DNA of 64,000 nucleotides, from the NCBI RefSeq assembly GCF_035917575.1, contig NZ_CP109090.1:1984001-2048000 (forward strand). The letters are read 5' to 3'. Each line of letters opens with the position of its first letter. The stretch's first letter is position 1. A program made the position numbers and the translations under genes. Source of the stretch: Streptomyces sp. NBC_01788. Its GTDB lineage: Bacteria; Actinomycetota; Actinomycetes; Streptomycetales; Streptomycetaceae. A model generated the notes under the pieces. It was given only the letters and a program-made list of their open reading frames with translations. It was not told where the DNA came from and did not search any database. Shown here piece after piece: positions 7,261 to 15,956 of this stretch.

Positions 7261-10200
7261 CGGGCTCCTCCGGCTGGTACGAAGACGTAGACACCGAGGC
7301 GGTCGGCGGGGCCCGCGGGTGTCACCGTGATCCGGCGGGCCGCCGCGGCGCCCAGGGCACGGCCGCGCTCGCCCGCGGCCTCGCGGACCCGGAGATGGGC
7401 GGCAGCGAGCTGGTCCGCCAACTCCTGGCCGTGGTGCAGCACGTGGTCGTGCACTTCGGGGAGTTCGAGTTCACCGAGGGCGCGCCTTATGGTGCGGTGG
7501 CGCAGCTCGGGCATCACGCTGCCGTCGGGGGTGGCGGCGAGCAGGGTGGACGTCTCCGCGTCGGTGAGCCATTCGAGGCCGCCCTCGTCGTCCGGGCGCC
7601 AGGCGAGGACGCGGGCGTCCTCGGCGACGAGTTCCTTGGGGCGCGGGGAGTTCTTCAGCGGCAGGCTGAGCTTGAACCGGTAGCGGGCGAGCAGCAGCAC
7701 GGTGTAGATGTCGACGGCCTTGGTGCGTACGACGCCGAGACGGCGGGCGGGGCGGTCCTGGTCGAGGATGGCCGGGTCGAGCGCGGTGTCCAGGACGTAG
7801 CGGGCGACGGCGCGGACCGCCGGGTCGGTGCGGACCAGCGCCTGTTCGCCCTTGGGTACCGGCAGGTCGTCACGGAAGACCAGCTCGCGGGGGCCGCTTG
7901 CGGTGCGGGTCCGTCCCCGGCCCGCCGTGCGGGCTGCGGCGCGTCCGGTGCCGGCGGCAGCGGCGGCCTGGTCGTCGGTGTCGTAGATGCCGAGGGCGTG
8001 ACGGAGTCCAGGAGGCAGGGGGTTGGCCTGGGCTGCGAATCCGTTGCCCTGGGCGTCCGCGCGGACGGGGGCGCGCAAGGCCGCCAGGGACTCCCGGGTG
8101 AAGACGGCGATGTCGCGGGGCTCGCCGAGGACCTGGCGCAGGACGCGGAGTTCGTTCTCGACGTCCTGGGGGCGCAGGGCGGAGTGGGCGAACTTGGTGG
8201 GCACCTTGGACTCTCGGTCGGCGGCGCTCTCCCAGACGCGGTGCAGTTCGTCGCGGGCCCGGCCCAGTTCCTCGTCGGTGCCGAAGTCGAGGGCCAGCTG
8301 GTCGGGGGCCACCGCCTCGGTGCGGCCGCGCAGCAGGAGGCTGCGGGTCAGCGCGTGCAGGACTCCTTCGCCCGCGTCGGGGACGGGGAGGGCGACGCCG
8401 GTCTGGCGGGCGATGTCCCGGTGTTTGCGGATCAGGACTTCCAGGACGATACCGTCGATGCCGGTGTCCGTCTCGTACAGCGTGACGACCTTCACGTTCT
8501 CGCTGCGCTGTCCGAACCGGTCGACGCGGCCCTCGCGCTGCTCGTGGCGTGTGGGGTTCCAGGACAGGTCGTAGTGGAGGACGGCGCTGAACCGCTCCTG
8601 GAGGTTGACGCCCTCGGAGAGGCAGTCGGTGGCGACCAGTACCTGCCGGCCCGTGCGGGTGGCGAGCTCGGCGATGCGCTTCTCACGGGCCTCGGGCGGG
8701 AGGTCACCCGTGACCGCCTCGACGTGGACCCGGCGTTCGAGTGCCTCGGCGAGATGGGCGCGGACGTAGTGGGCGGTGGGGATGTACCGGCAGAACACGA
8801 TGGGGTCGTGGCCCTCGTCGATGAGGGCGGTGACCTCCTCGACGAGGAGGCGCAGTTTGGTGTCGTACTCGGGGCCCGCAAGGGCCGCGGCTCGCCGGGC
8901 GAACGCCTTGAGGTGGGGGTCCGCCGGCCGGTGGCCGCCCCTGCTCTGCGCCGCTGTTCCGGCCGCCGGGTCGTCAGGAACGGTCGCCTCGGAATCGCCC
9001 TGCCCGGGAGATACTTCCGGTGCTCCTCGTTCCGCCGTGGCGAGCCCGTCCTCGGGCGCGAGGACCGCCCCGGGCACCGCGTCCAGTCCCTCGACGGCCT
9101 CCTCGTCGGTGGTTTCCAGGACGGACTCGCGGCCGAGCCGGTCGGCCTCCTGCGGAGTACGGGCTGCGCTGACCGCGGCCCGGGTCGTCAGGGTGGCTTC
9201 GGCGGCGGCCGGGGAGGACAGCACGCAGCGCAGCAGGGCGAGCACCGACCACCAGCTCATACGGTTGCGCAGTTCACCGTCGGTGTGGCGGACCTGCTCC
9301 CGGGCGTAGCCGATGACGTCGGTGACGAACTCCGCGTACGCCGCATCCAGGCGGTAGGGAACCTCGCGGAGCAGCCGGTCACCGGGGAAGGGGGTGTCCT
9401 CGCCGAGGAAGGACTTGATGTCGCGGCGCCTGCGCTGCACCAGGTGGCGGGCGAGGCGGTCGCGGTGGGCGGGGATGGTCGGGTCGAGGGCGGCGAGCTT
9501 CGGGCTGAGCAGCCCGGTGAGCTTGGCGAAGGCGTCGCTGTCGCCGCTGTGCGGGGTCGCAGTGACCAGCAGCAGGTGGCGTCCCGGGTCCTCGGCGAGC
9601 CCCTTGAGGAGTTCGTAGCGCTGCTGACGGCCGGCGCCCGCGCCGATGCAGGTGTGGGCCTCGTCGACGATGAGCAGGTCGGGGCAGGTGCGCAGGAAGG
9701 CGTCACGGCGTTCCCGCTGCTTGATGAAGTCGGTGGAGACAATCGTGTACGGGTAGCGGTCGAAGATCGTCTGGTCGGGGTCGATGATGCCCCGTTCGAG
9801 CCTGGCCGCGGTCGAGGGCAGCACGAGCTCCGCGTCCAGGCCGAACTTGTCGTGGAGCTCACGCTGCCACTGCTCGGCCAGCGCGGGAGAACACAGGACG
9901 GACAGTTTGACGGCCGAGCCCTGTTCCAGGAGTTCTCTGGCGATCAGGGCGGCTTCGACGGTCTTGCCGATGCCGACGTCGTCGCCGATCAGCAGCCGTA
10001 CGGTGTCCATGCGCAGGGCCAGCATGAGCGGCACCAACTGGTACTGGCGGGGCTGGACGGCGATCCCGGACAGGCAGCGGAAGGGGCCGGCGCTGGAGGT
10101 GGCGGTGATCCGCAGCGCGGTACGCAGGAGGGACGCGGACGCGAAGTCGCCGATGGCGTCGCCGCCGGGGAAGAGGTCACCTGCGGCAGCCTCGTCGGGG

Positions 10201-10391
10201 TCCGGAAGCGGTGGCAGGCTGGGGGCGGCGAAGCCAGGCGCGGACGTTTCCGAGGGGAAGAGCAGGGTGTCGTACTCGCTGTCCCCGTCGAGCGGCCGGG
10301 CGATCACGAAGTCGTCCGTGGTGCCCGGGAGCACCACCCAGTCGCGGCCCCGGGCCGACACCAGGGAACCGGGGGTGTGCTGCGGGCTCAT
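7257..10391 (-). CDS. SNF2-family helicase/ATPase (DISARM DrmD-like)
   Basis: 1044 residues from ATG 10391; the ATG overlaps the upstream stop as ATGA, which decides the start over an in-frame start at 10448. The motor is complete: Walker A GDDVGIGKT (~135), DEAH box LLIVDEAHTC (~241), motif III LLVTATPHSGD, and the C-terminal lobe VATDCLSEGVNLQ (~592) with QREGRVDRFGQR (~620). A ~70-residue acidic insert lies between the lobes. The C-terminal ~350 residues match no domain I can name. SNF2 proteins translocate on duplex DNA; DrmD is the SNF2 protein of class 1 DISARM. Middle gene of the operon, tied on both sides by 4-base overlaps. Confidence 0.82.
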   Translation of the reverse strand: MSPQHTPGSLVSARGRDWVVLPGTTDDFVIARPLDGDSEYDTLLFPSETSAPGFAAPSLPPLPDPDEAAAGDLFPGGDAIGDFASASLLRTALRITATSSAGPFRCLSGIAVQPRQYQLVPLMLALRMDTVRLLIGDDVGIGKTVEAALIARELLEQGSAVKLSVLCSPALAEQWQRELHDKFGLDAELVLPSTAARLERGIIDPDQTIFDRYPYTIVSTDFIKQRERRDAFLRTCPDLLIVDEAHTCIGAGAGRQQRYELLKGLAEDPGRHLLLVTATPHSGDSDAFAKLTGLLSPKLAALDPTIPAHRDRLARHLVQRRRRDIKSFLGEDTPFPGDRLLREVPYRLDAAYAEFVTDVIGYAREQVRHTDGELRNRMSWWSVLALLRCVLSSPAAAEATLTTRAAVSAARTPQEADRLGRESVLETTDEEAVEGLDAVPGAVLAPEDGLATAERGAPEVSPGQGDSEATVPDDPAAGTAAQSRGGHRPADPHLKAFARRAAALAGPEYDTKLRLLVEEVTALIDEGHDPIVFCRYIPTAHYVRAHLAEALERRVHVEAVTGDLPPEAREKRIAELATRTGRQVLVATDCLSEGVNLQERFSAVLHYDLSWNPTRHEQREGRVDRFGQRSENVKVVTLYETDTGIDGIVLEVLIRKHRDIARQTGVALPVPDAGEGVLHALTRSLLLRGRTEAVAPDQLALDFGTDEELGRARDELHRVWESAADRESKVPTKFAHSALRPQDVENELRVLRQVLGEPRDIAVFTRESLAALRAPVRADAQGNGFAAQANPLPPGLRHALGIYDTDDQAAAAAGTGRAAARTAGRGRTRTASGPRELVFRDDLPVPKGEQALVRTDPAVRAVARYVLDTALDPAILDQDRPARRLGVVRTKAVDIYTVLLLARYRFKLSLPLKNSPRPKELVAEDARVLAWRPDDEGGLEWLTDAETSTLLAATPDGSVMPELRHRTIRRALGELELPEVHDHVLHHGQELADQLAAAHLRVREAAGERGRALGAAAARRITVTPAGPADRLGVYVFVPAGGAR

Positions 10392-13300
10392 CGGGTGCCC
10401 CTGCCCGGGCCGAAGACGTTCGGGTGTGCGCGCACCGTCCTGTGCCACTCCTTGTCGCTGTCACTGCCGATTTCGATCACGAGCCAGCTGCGGTTCTCCA
10501 GCCGTGTCCTGGCTCGTGTGTCGCGGGTGTCGTCCGGGGCACCGTGCCCCGGAAGGTCCAGGAAGACGGCGACGTCCGCGTCCGACAGACGGTAGACGAA
10601 GTCCGGCACCGCACGCGCCGAGGCCACCTGCTCGCTGGTGGCATCGGGGAGCCGGTAGCCGTTCTCGCGGAGCCAGCGCACGAAGTCGCCACCGCCCGCG
10701 TGCGGGCTGCGGCCGGCCAGGTCAGCGGCGTGCAGCACCGGGTTGGCGGCCTGCGGTCGCCGCTGGACTGCCCGGCTCGCGGCCAGGTCGAGGAGCAGGT
10801 CAACCGCGGACAGCCGCCTGATGTCAGGGTGGAAGCGCTGGTTGTGGTAGGTGAGCAGACAGTCGTAGCAGCCGAACTCACAGCGCTCTCGCGCCCCCTC
10901 GGCCTGGCCGAGGTCCGTGCCGTCCGGCTTGACGTGGATGATCTCCAGGGCCTGCTCGGCCACGGCGGCCAGCGCGCCCTTGTCGTCGTGGAGGAGTCGC
11001 AGGACACCCGCGCCGCCCTCGGCGCCCTCGACGAACAGCATCCGGGCCCGCCCGTCGGGGTCGGGGAGGTCCTCGCTGTTCAGTTCGGCGTCCTCCAGCT
11101 GGTAGTACGCCTCGATACCGCGCTCCAGGGCATAGCGCAGGGTGACGGCGGTCTGCCGGTCGACCGCTGCGGCCAGTCTCAGCACGGCGATGTTCTTGCT
11201 GTCGTGGACGTAGGGCACGACCTTGAACGTGGTGCGGGCGCTCTCGAAGGCGGCGAGGGCCTCGTGCTCCGCCGTGGTCTCCGGGCGCTCGGCCGCGGCT
11301 TTCCCCTCACTCAGCCAGCGGCCGGAGCTGGGGTCCAGCCAGAATCCGACATCGCTGCGGATCTTGCGCTTGCGGCGGCCCAGGTTGATCACATGGACGC
11401 CCGCGTCTCCGTAGGTCAGCTCGGCGATCGCGCGGTCCGTCCCGTCGGGGGCGGGCCTTCTGATGTCGGCGGTCAGGCTGCCGTGGTGGAAGCGGTAGGC
11501 CGTGCGCAGCTCGAAGCCTTCCTTGAGGCGCTCCTCCTCGTCGGAGGAGATGCGGCGACGGGGTTCGGCGTAGACGGTGGTGAGCTGCATCAGGCGGTTG
11601 AGGATCTCGACGAGCGGGGCACCGCAGTGCACACAGGTGTCGCGGCCCTCGCTGCGCTCGTGCCAGTAGCCGCATGCCCGGCAGACCTTGGCGTCGACGG
11701 TGGCGATCTGCCCAGGGTTGTCACTGATCGGCACCTGGACGTTCGACACCGTGTAGCGGCGTCCCTCGTGGTAGATCAGGGCTCCTGGTCCGAACTCGCC
11801 GATGGCGATGAACCGGGGGCGCTGAATGTAGGCCCCGCGCTTCTGGCCGTACCGGCTCTCGCCCCGCTCCCCCGGGACGTACGCCGCCAGGGGCAGCCGG
11901 GGGAAGGAGTATCCGGGCAGGAAACCCTCGGAGGCGAAGTAGCGGTAGGTGTAGAAGTCGGAGAACGAGTCCTCTTTGCTGTCGGAGCTCTCGTTGCGCA
12001 GCAGCTTGAGCTGGTTCTCGGCCTGGGCGCGGCGTGCCTGGGCACGGCGGCGGTCGCGTGCGGTGCCGGTCGTGTCGTCCGCGAGGCGGTGCTGTTCGGC
12101 GCGCTCTTCGAAGGCCCTGCGGTACAGCCGTCGCCACCGCTCGCAGGCGTTGTCGAAACGGCGCAGGGTGTCCCTGACCCGGTCGGTGGTCCAGCCGTCG
12201 TACCACCAGGAGGTGGTCGCCAGATCGTCCGCAAGGGGAGCGAGGAGCACGGTGCAGCGGGCGATGGCGCGCTGCCTTGCCGTCTCGCTGTCCAGTGCGG
12301 CGGACACCTTGGGGTGAAGAGGCAGGGGCAGCGGCTCCCCCGGCTTGCCGGTGGCCTTGATGTCGATGATGTCGGTCATCGACGAGCCCAGGGACTCCTG
12401 GGTCTCGGCCAGCCAGACGGCCTGGACGTGCGAGCGCAGCAGGTCCTCGTTGGTGAGGTCGATCCGGGGCGGAGCGACACTGCCGGAGACCATGAGCCGC
12501 GAACGGCGGAAGTAGTACTGGTCGTGTGCGCTGCCGGTGGAGCAGTACGTGGTGACCAGAGCGGGCTGGCCGGAACGGCCCGCACGGCCCGAGCGCTGCG
12601 CGTAGTTGGCGGGTGTCGGCGGGACGTTGCGCATCGCCACGGCGTTCAGCTCGGCGATGTCGACACCCAGCTCCATGGTGGGCGAACAGTAGAGCAGCGG
12701 CAGATCGCCGTCCCTGAAGGCGTCCTCGCGGATCTGCCGCACCGTGGACTCGACCTGGGCCGTGTGTTCCCGGGCCTCCAGTCCGACGAGTTCCGCGGCG
12801 GTCTCCCGGTAGAGGTCACGGAAGAACGGATTGACCCGGGCGACGGCGTCGGGGTCCAGGGTCTTGCGTACCGGGTCGGGCTCCGCGCTCTCTCCGTCGC
12901 CCGGAAGCCAGATCAGGGAGGCGACGCACAACTGGCGGGCGAGACGTCCGTCCGGGCCCTCGTCCACGACGGTGAGCAGACCGGTCCTCGTCAGCACGTC
13001 GAGCAGCTGGCGGATGACCACGTCCGCGTCGGCGACGGACATCTCCTTGCCTGCCAGCTGAGGCAGCGCCCCGAACGCCCCGGCCCTGCGGAGGTAACGT
13101 CCGTAGCCGCCTCGGGCGCCGAAATAGACGGCGTCGGCGGACGGAGCGCCCTTCGGCCCGGGACCCGCGAAGGCGACCCGGGAGGGGGTACGCGGATCGT
13201 TCTCGGGGATCGCCCAGATCCCCGCCAGATGCTTCTCGCTGACGGCCACCAACTGGTCATGACCCAGCTTGGTGAGGCGTTTCTCGTCGACGGCCAGGGC

Positions 13301-15706
13301 GCGGCGCAGTTCGTCGAGGAGCGTACGGGCGATCTCCTCCCGATGGGCCGGGGTGTCGCCCTCCAGAGCCCAGTGGGTGCCCCGCCACTCCTCCTCGTCG
13401 GCTGCGATCTCCGCGAGGGAGGTGTAGTCGAAGCGGAGCAGGCCGGTCTGGGACAGGTTGGGCATGGTCAGCCGCCAGCCCCGCTCCAGGTCGGCGTAGA
13501 GCCGGTATGACAGCGCCGACCGCATGGCGGACAAGGTGTCCTCGAGCTGCCGGTACTTCACTTCGGGCTTCTGCGCGAACGCCGTCAGCGGCAGGGCCAG
13601 TGCCTCCGCCACGGCTTCGGGCAGGGTGTCGTGCCGAAGCCCTGCCGGGCCCGCCTTGTGCAGCGCCCGGTACAGCGCACCCCTGATCTGGGTGACCTGC
13701 GCGAAGTCGTTGAAGTGTCCGGCCTGGAGGCTGGCGTCCTGGCGGTTGTCCACGAAGGTCAGCAACTTGCGGGCGCGCTGACCGAGGTCGGGCTGCCCTC
13801 GCAGGGAACGGACGACACTCGCGCTCACCAGGGACATGGCGGAGCTGCGGCCCTCGGCCGAAAAGGTGGCCAGCTTGGCGAAGTCCCGGACACGCAGCTG
13901 CTCGTAGCTGACCCGGCAGCGCGGGCAGAAACGGAAAGGTGCGGCGATCCACCAGGCGCGCAGGCCCGTCCCCGGCTCGGTGGTCACACCGTCGGGCCCG
14001 ATCCACACCTGCTGGGGCAGGTCGTCGGCGCGCCGCTGGACGACGACGCGTTGCCCGTTGTCGTCGGTCTCGATCCAGCTGGCCGGAAGCCGCTCCAAGG
14101 CCTCTTCCGGGGAGTCGGGCCAGGGCCGCTCCTGGTCCACGTAGAGGTAGCCGTCGCCCGGCTCGGCGGGGGCGTCGGGATCCTGGCGGGCGACATACCG
14201 CCCCGTCCTCGGGGATCCTTCGACGGTGACGACCGGGAAGTCGTGTCCGCACTCGCGGCAGAAAGCGAGGGGAACCAGCGGCCACTCCGGGTTGCCGGGC
14301 ACTCTGACCTGGTACTGGCTGGTCAGGTGCCGGACGTCCGACGGCTCCAGACTCGCGTAGACCGTGTCGCCCTTGGACAGGAACTGGTGCAGCCGGAAGG
14401 CGAACAACGGCCGGCCCGTATCCGTGTTCTTTACCCGGGCTCCCGCCTCCAGCATGGTCTCGATCGCGCGGACACAGACGGTCTCGTCCTCGCCGCACTC
14501 CTTGCGGAGGTCGATCGCCGCCTCGGGGATGGTGGTGGGGCTGCGGCGCCTGAGCCGTCCGGTACGCGGCTCTGTGTCGAGTCCGAAAGTGTCCTTGCTC
14601 CTGGGGCGCGGCTCTGTGTCGAGTCCGAAAGTGTCCTCGATCCAGACGGCGAGTGGGTCCTTGCTCAGCGGACGGTACGCGTCGGGCAGCTCGGCCGGAT
14701 CGGCCGCGGCACGCCGTACGGCCTCAGTCAGGGCTGCCCGCCGCTCACTGTCAGGCAGCAGCCGGCCGGGGTCGGTCGCGCGCTGGAGGCTCTCCCCGAT
14801 CACCCGGCCCGGCCGCACCTTCGTACCGAACAGGCGGCTGGCAATCCCGGCCACCGTCCGCCGCGTCTCGGCGAAGGTCTCGGCGCTGGCCATGGTCGCC
14901 GAGGTACCCACACACTGGAGTCGGGGCGCCTCGCAGGCCTCACGAAGTCTGCGGACCAGGAGTGCGACATCGGCGCCCTGGCGCCCCCGGTAGGTATGGA
15001 GTTCGTCCAGGACCAGAAAGCGCAGGCCCTTCGCCGCGGCGATCAGCTCCTGTCGCTCCTCGGGGCGGGTGAGCAGGTATTCCAGCATCATGTAGTTGGT
15101 GAGCAGGATGTCCGGCTTGCGGCTCAGCACGGACTTCTTCTGGTCCTTGCCTTCCTGCCCCGTGTACCGGTCGAAGGTGACCGCTCCGTGCTGCTCCGGA
15201 GGGACTCCCCAGCGCAGGTAGCGCTCCAGCTCGTTCTTCTGGCTGTTGGCAAGCGCGTTCATCGGATAGACGATGATCGCGGAGATGCCGTCGGGCTTGG
15301 GCTCGCGCAGGACCGAGTTGATGATGGGAATGAGGTAGGAGAGGCTCTTACCCGATCCCGTGCCTGTCGTCAGGACATACGACTCACGGGAGTCGGCCGC
15401 CTCGATCGCCCTGAGCTGGTGATGGTGCAGGGTGAGCGTACGGCTGCCCGTGTCCTCCGGGTCCTTCTTCTCACGGAAATAGGTCTTGCAGTCCCCGTGC
15501 AACACGTTGTCGTCGACGAGCCCGTCGATCGTTCCGCCGCTCCGGAAGTTGGGGTTGAGGGAGATCCAGGGGTCGGGCCAACGGGTCTTGTCCCGGCGTT
15601 CCTCGTCGAGATGGCTCCTGATGGCCGGATCCCGCACCCACACCAAGGAGGTCGTGAAGTCGTCGTAGTCCTTGATGAGCTGCCGGTGCGCTCCGAACAC
15701 GTCCAT
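10388..15706 (-). CDS. Large DEAH-type helicase with DUF1998 (DrmA-DrmB / DruE-like)
   Basis: 1772 residues from ATG 15706, with AAGGGAGA about 11 bases upstream. Visible order: N-terminal region; Walker A TTGTGSGKS (~115); LVLDELHTYRGRQGADV (~235); GTSATMAS (~270); cysteine pairs CRECG (~481) and CPRC (~592); helicase C lobe with SPTMELGVDIAELN and QRSGRAGRSGQ (~1035); zinc-finger-like CRACG...CVHCG (~1342); DUF1998 with EGAEGGAGV (~1562) and CEFGCYDCLLTYHNQ (~1613). A last ~80-residue segment contains VPDFVY and AVFLDLPGH, resembling Vsr/DUF559-like nuclease folds. One chain thus carries what DISARM splits between DrmA and DrmB; Druantia DruE has a similar layout and size. First gene of the operon. 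Confidence 0.82.
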   Translation of the reverse strand: MDVFGAHRQLIKDYDDFTTSLVWVRDPAIRSHLDEERRDKTRWPDPWISLNPNFRSGGTIDGLVDDNVLHGDCKTYFREKKDPEDTGSRTLTLHHHQLRAIEAADSRESYVLTTGTGSGKSLSYLIPIINSVLREPKPDGISAIIVYPMNALANSQKNELERYLRWGVPPEQHGAVTFDRYTGQEGKDQKKSVLSRKPDILLTNYMMLEYLLTRPEERQELIAAAKGLRFLVLDELHTYRGRQGADVALLVRRLREACEAPRLQCVGTSATMASAETFAETRRTVAGIASRLFGTKVRPGRVIGESLQRATDPGRLLPDSERRAALTEAVRRAAADPAELPDAYRPLSKDPLAVWIEDTFGLDTEPRPRSKDTFGLDTEPRTGRLRRRSPTTIPEAAIDLRKECGEDETVCVRAIETMLEAGARVKNTDTGRPLFAFRLHQFLSKGDTVYASLEPSDVRHLTSQYQVRVPGNPEWPLVPLAFCRECGHDFPVVTVEGSPRTGRYVARQDPDAPAEPGDGYLYVDQERPWPDSPEEALERLPASWIETDDNGQRVVVQRRADDLPQQVWIGPDGVTTEPGTGLRAWWIAAPFRFCPRCRVSYEQLRVRDFAKLATFSAEGRSSAMSLVSASVVRSLRGQPDLGQRARKLLTFVDNRQDASLQAGHFNDFAQVTQIRGALYRALHKAGPAGLRHDTLPEAVAEALALPLTAFAQKPEVKYRQLEDTLSAMRSALSYRLYADLERGWRLTMPNLSQTGLLRFDYTSLAEIAADEEEWRGTHWALEGDTPAHREEIARTLLDELRRALAVDEKRLTKLGHDQLVAVSEKHLAGIWAIPENDPRTPSRVAFAGPGPKGAPSADAVYFGARGGYGRYLRRAGAFGALPQLAGKEMSVADADVVIRQLLDVLTRTGLLTVVDEGPDGRLARQLCVASLIWLPGDGESAEPDPVRKTLDPDAVARVNPFFRDLYRETAAELVGLEAREHTAQVESTVRQIREDAFRDGDLPLLYCSPTMELGVDIAELNAVAMRNVPPTPANYAQRSGRAGRSGQPALVTTYCSTGSAHDQYYFRRSRLMVSGSVAPPRIDLTNEDLLRSHVQAVWLAETQESLGSSMTDIIDIKATGKPGEPLPLPLHPKVSAALDSETARQRAIARCTVLLAPLADDLATTSWWYDGWTTDRVRDTLRRFDNACERWRRLYRRAFEERAEQHRLADDTTGTARDRRRAQARRAQAENQLKLLRNESSDSKEDSFSDFYTYRYFASEGFLPGYSFPRLPLAAYVPGERGESRYGQKRGAYIQRPRFIAIGEFGPGALIYHEGRRYTVSNVQVPISDNPGQIATVDAKVCRACGYWHERSEGRDTCVHCGAPLVEILNRLMQLTTVYAEPRRRISSDEEERLKEGFELRTAYRFHHGSLTADIRRPAPDGTDRAIAELTYGDAGVHVINLGRRKRKIRSDVGFWLDPSSGRWLSEGKAAAERPETTAEHEALAAFESARTTFKVVPYVHDSKNIAVLRLAAAVDRQTAVTLRYALERGIEAYYQLEDAELNSEDLPDPDGRARMLFVEGAEGGAGVLRLLHDDKGALAAVAEQALEIIHVKPDGTDLGQAEGARERCEFGCYDCLLTYHNQRFHPDIRRLSAVDLLLDLAASRAVQRRPQAANPVLHAADLAGRSPHAGGGDFVRWLRENGYRLPDATSEQVASARAVPDFVYRLSDADVAVFLDLPGHGAPDDTRDTRARTRLENRSWLVIEIGSDSDKEWHRTVRAHPNVFGPGRGTR
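14565..14648 (-). repeat. In-frame 42-bp tandem duplication in the large helicase gene
   Basis: A 31-base block at 14565-14595 recurs exactly at 14607-14637; the 42-base offset is 14 codons. The protein shows DTFGLDTEPRPRSK followed by another DTFGLDTEPR at residues ~355-380. It lies in a probable linker between the first helicase lobe and the cysteine-rich middle, so it should be tolerated. It looks recent because the 31-base block is identical. Confidence 0.85.
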
Positions 15707-15956
15707 GTTCTCGCCGATCTCCCTTGCGCTCGACTCACTGCTCTGGCTGCACCATCTGGCGGGCAGCGCAACGAGACGGGAGGAGGGCCCATTCCCCCCG
15801 TGGGCTCAAGAGCTTCACTTTACTGGCCACTGACAGGGCTGCTGCCTCATACGGTGTCCTGCCTGGCGTGAATCCGTTGGAAGTCAGGGTGCCGACGCCG
15901 CATGATTCACTGCGGGACGTACACATCTCATCCATGGCGACAACGGGAGGCCGCTC
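15707..15956. promoter_or_regulatory. Divergent region between defence-like operon and tldD
   Basis: 250 bases separate the two divergent starts. It should hold the promoter of the three-gene operon (minus) and that of tldD (plus). TAAAGT on the minus strand and TACGGT on the plus strand are possible -10 elements, but neither has a convincing TTGACN partner. I see no att-like repeat, integrase fragment or tRNA at this junction. Confidence 0.35.

Noticed and set aside
5038..13510. Very long open frames on the plus strand opposite the methylase and helicase genes (up to ~1100 codons)
   Set aside because: They lie exactly antisense to genes with clear enzymatic motifs and have repetitive Gly/Val/Ala/Arg composition, the expected shadow of GC-ending codons.
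15707..15956. Attachment site marking an integrated element at the right edge of the defence region
   Set aside because: No direct repeat, integrase remnant or tRNA end is visible; the left edge is outside the window, so the island ends cannot be matched.
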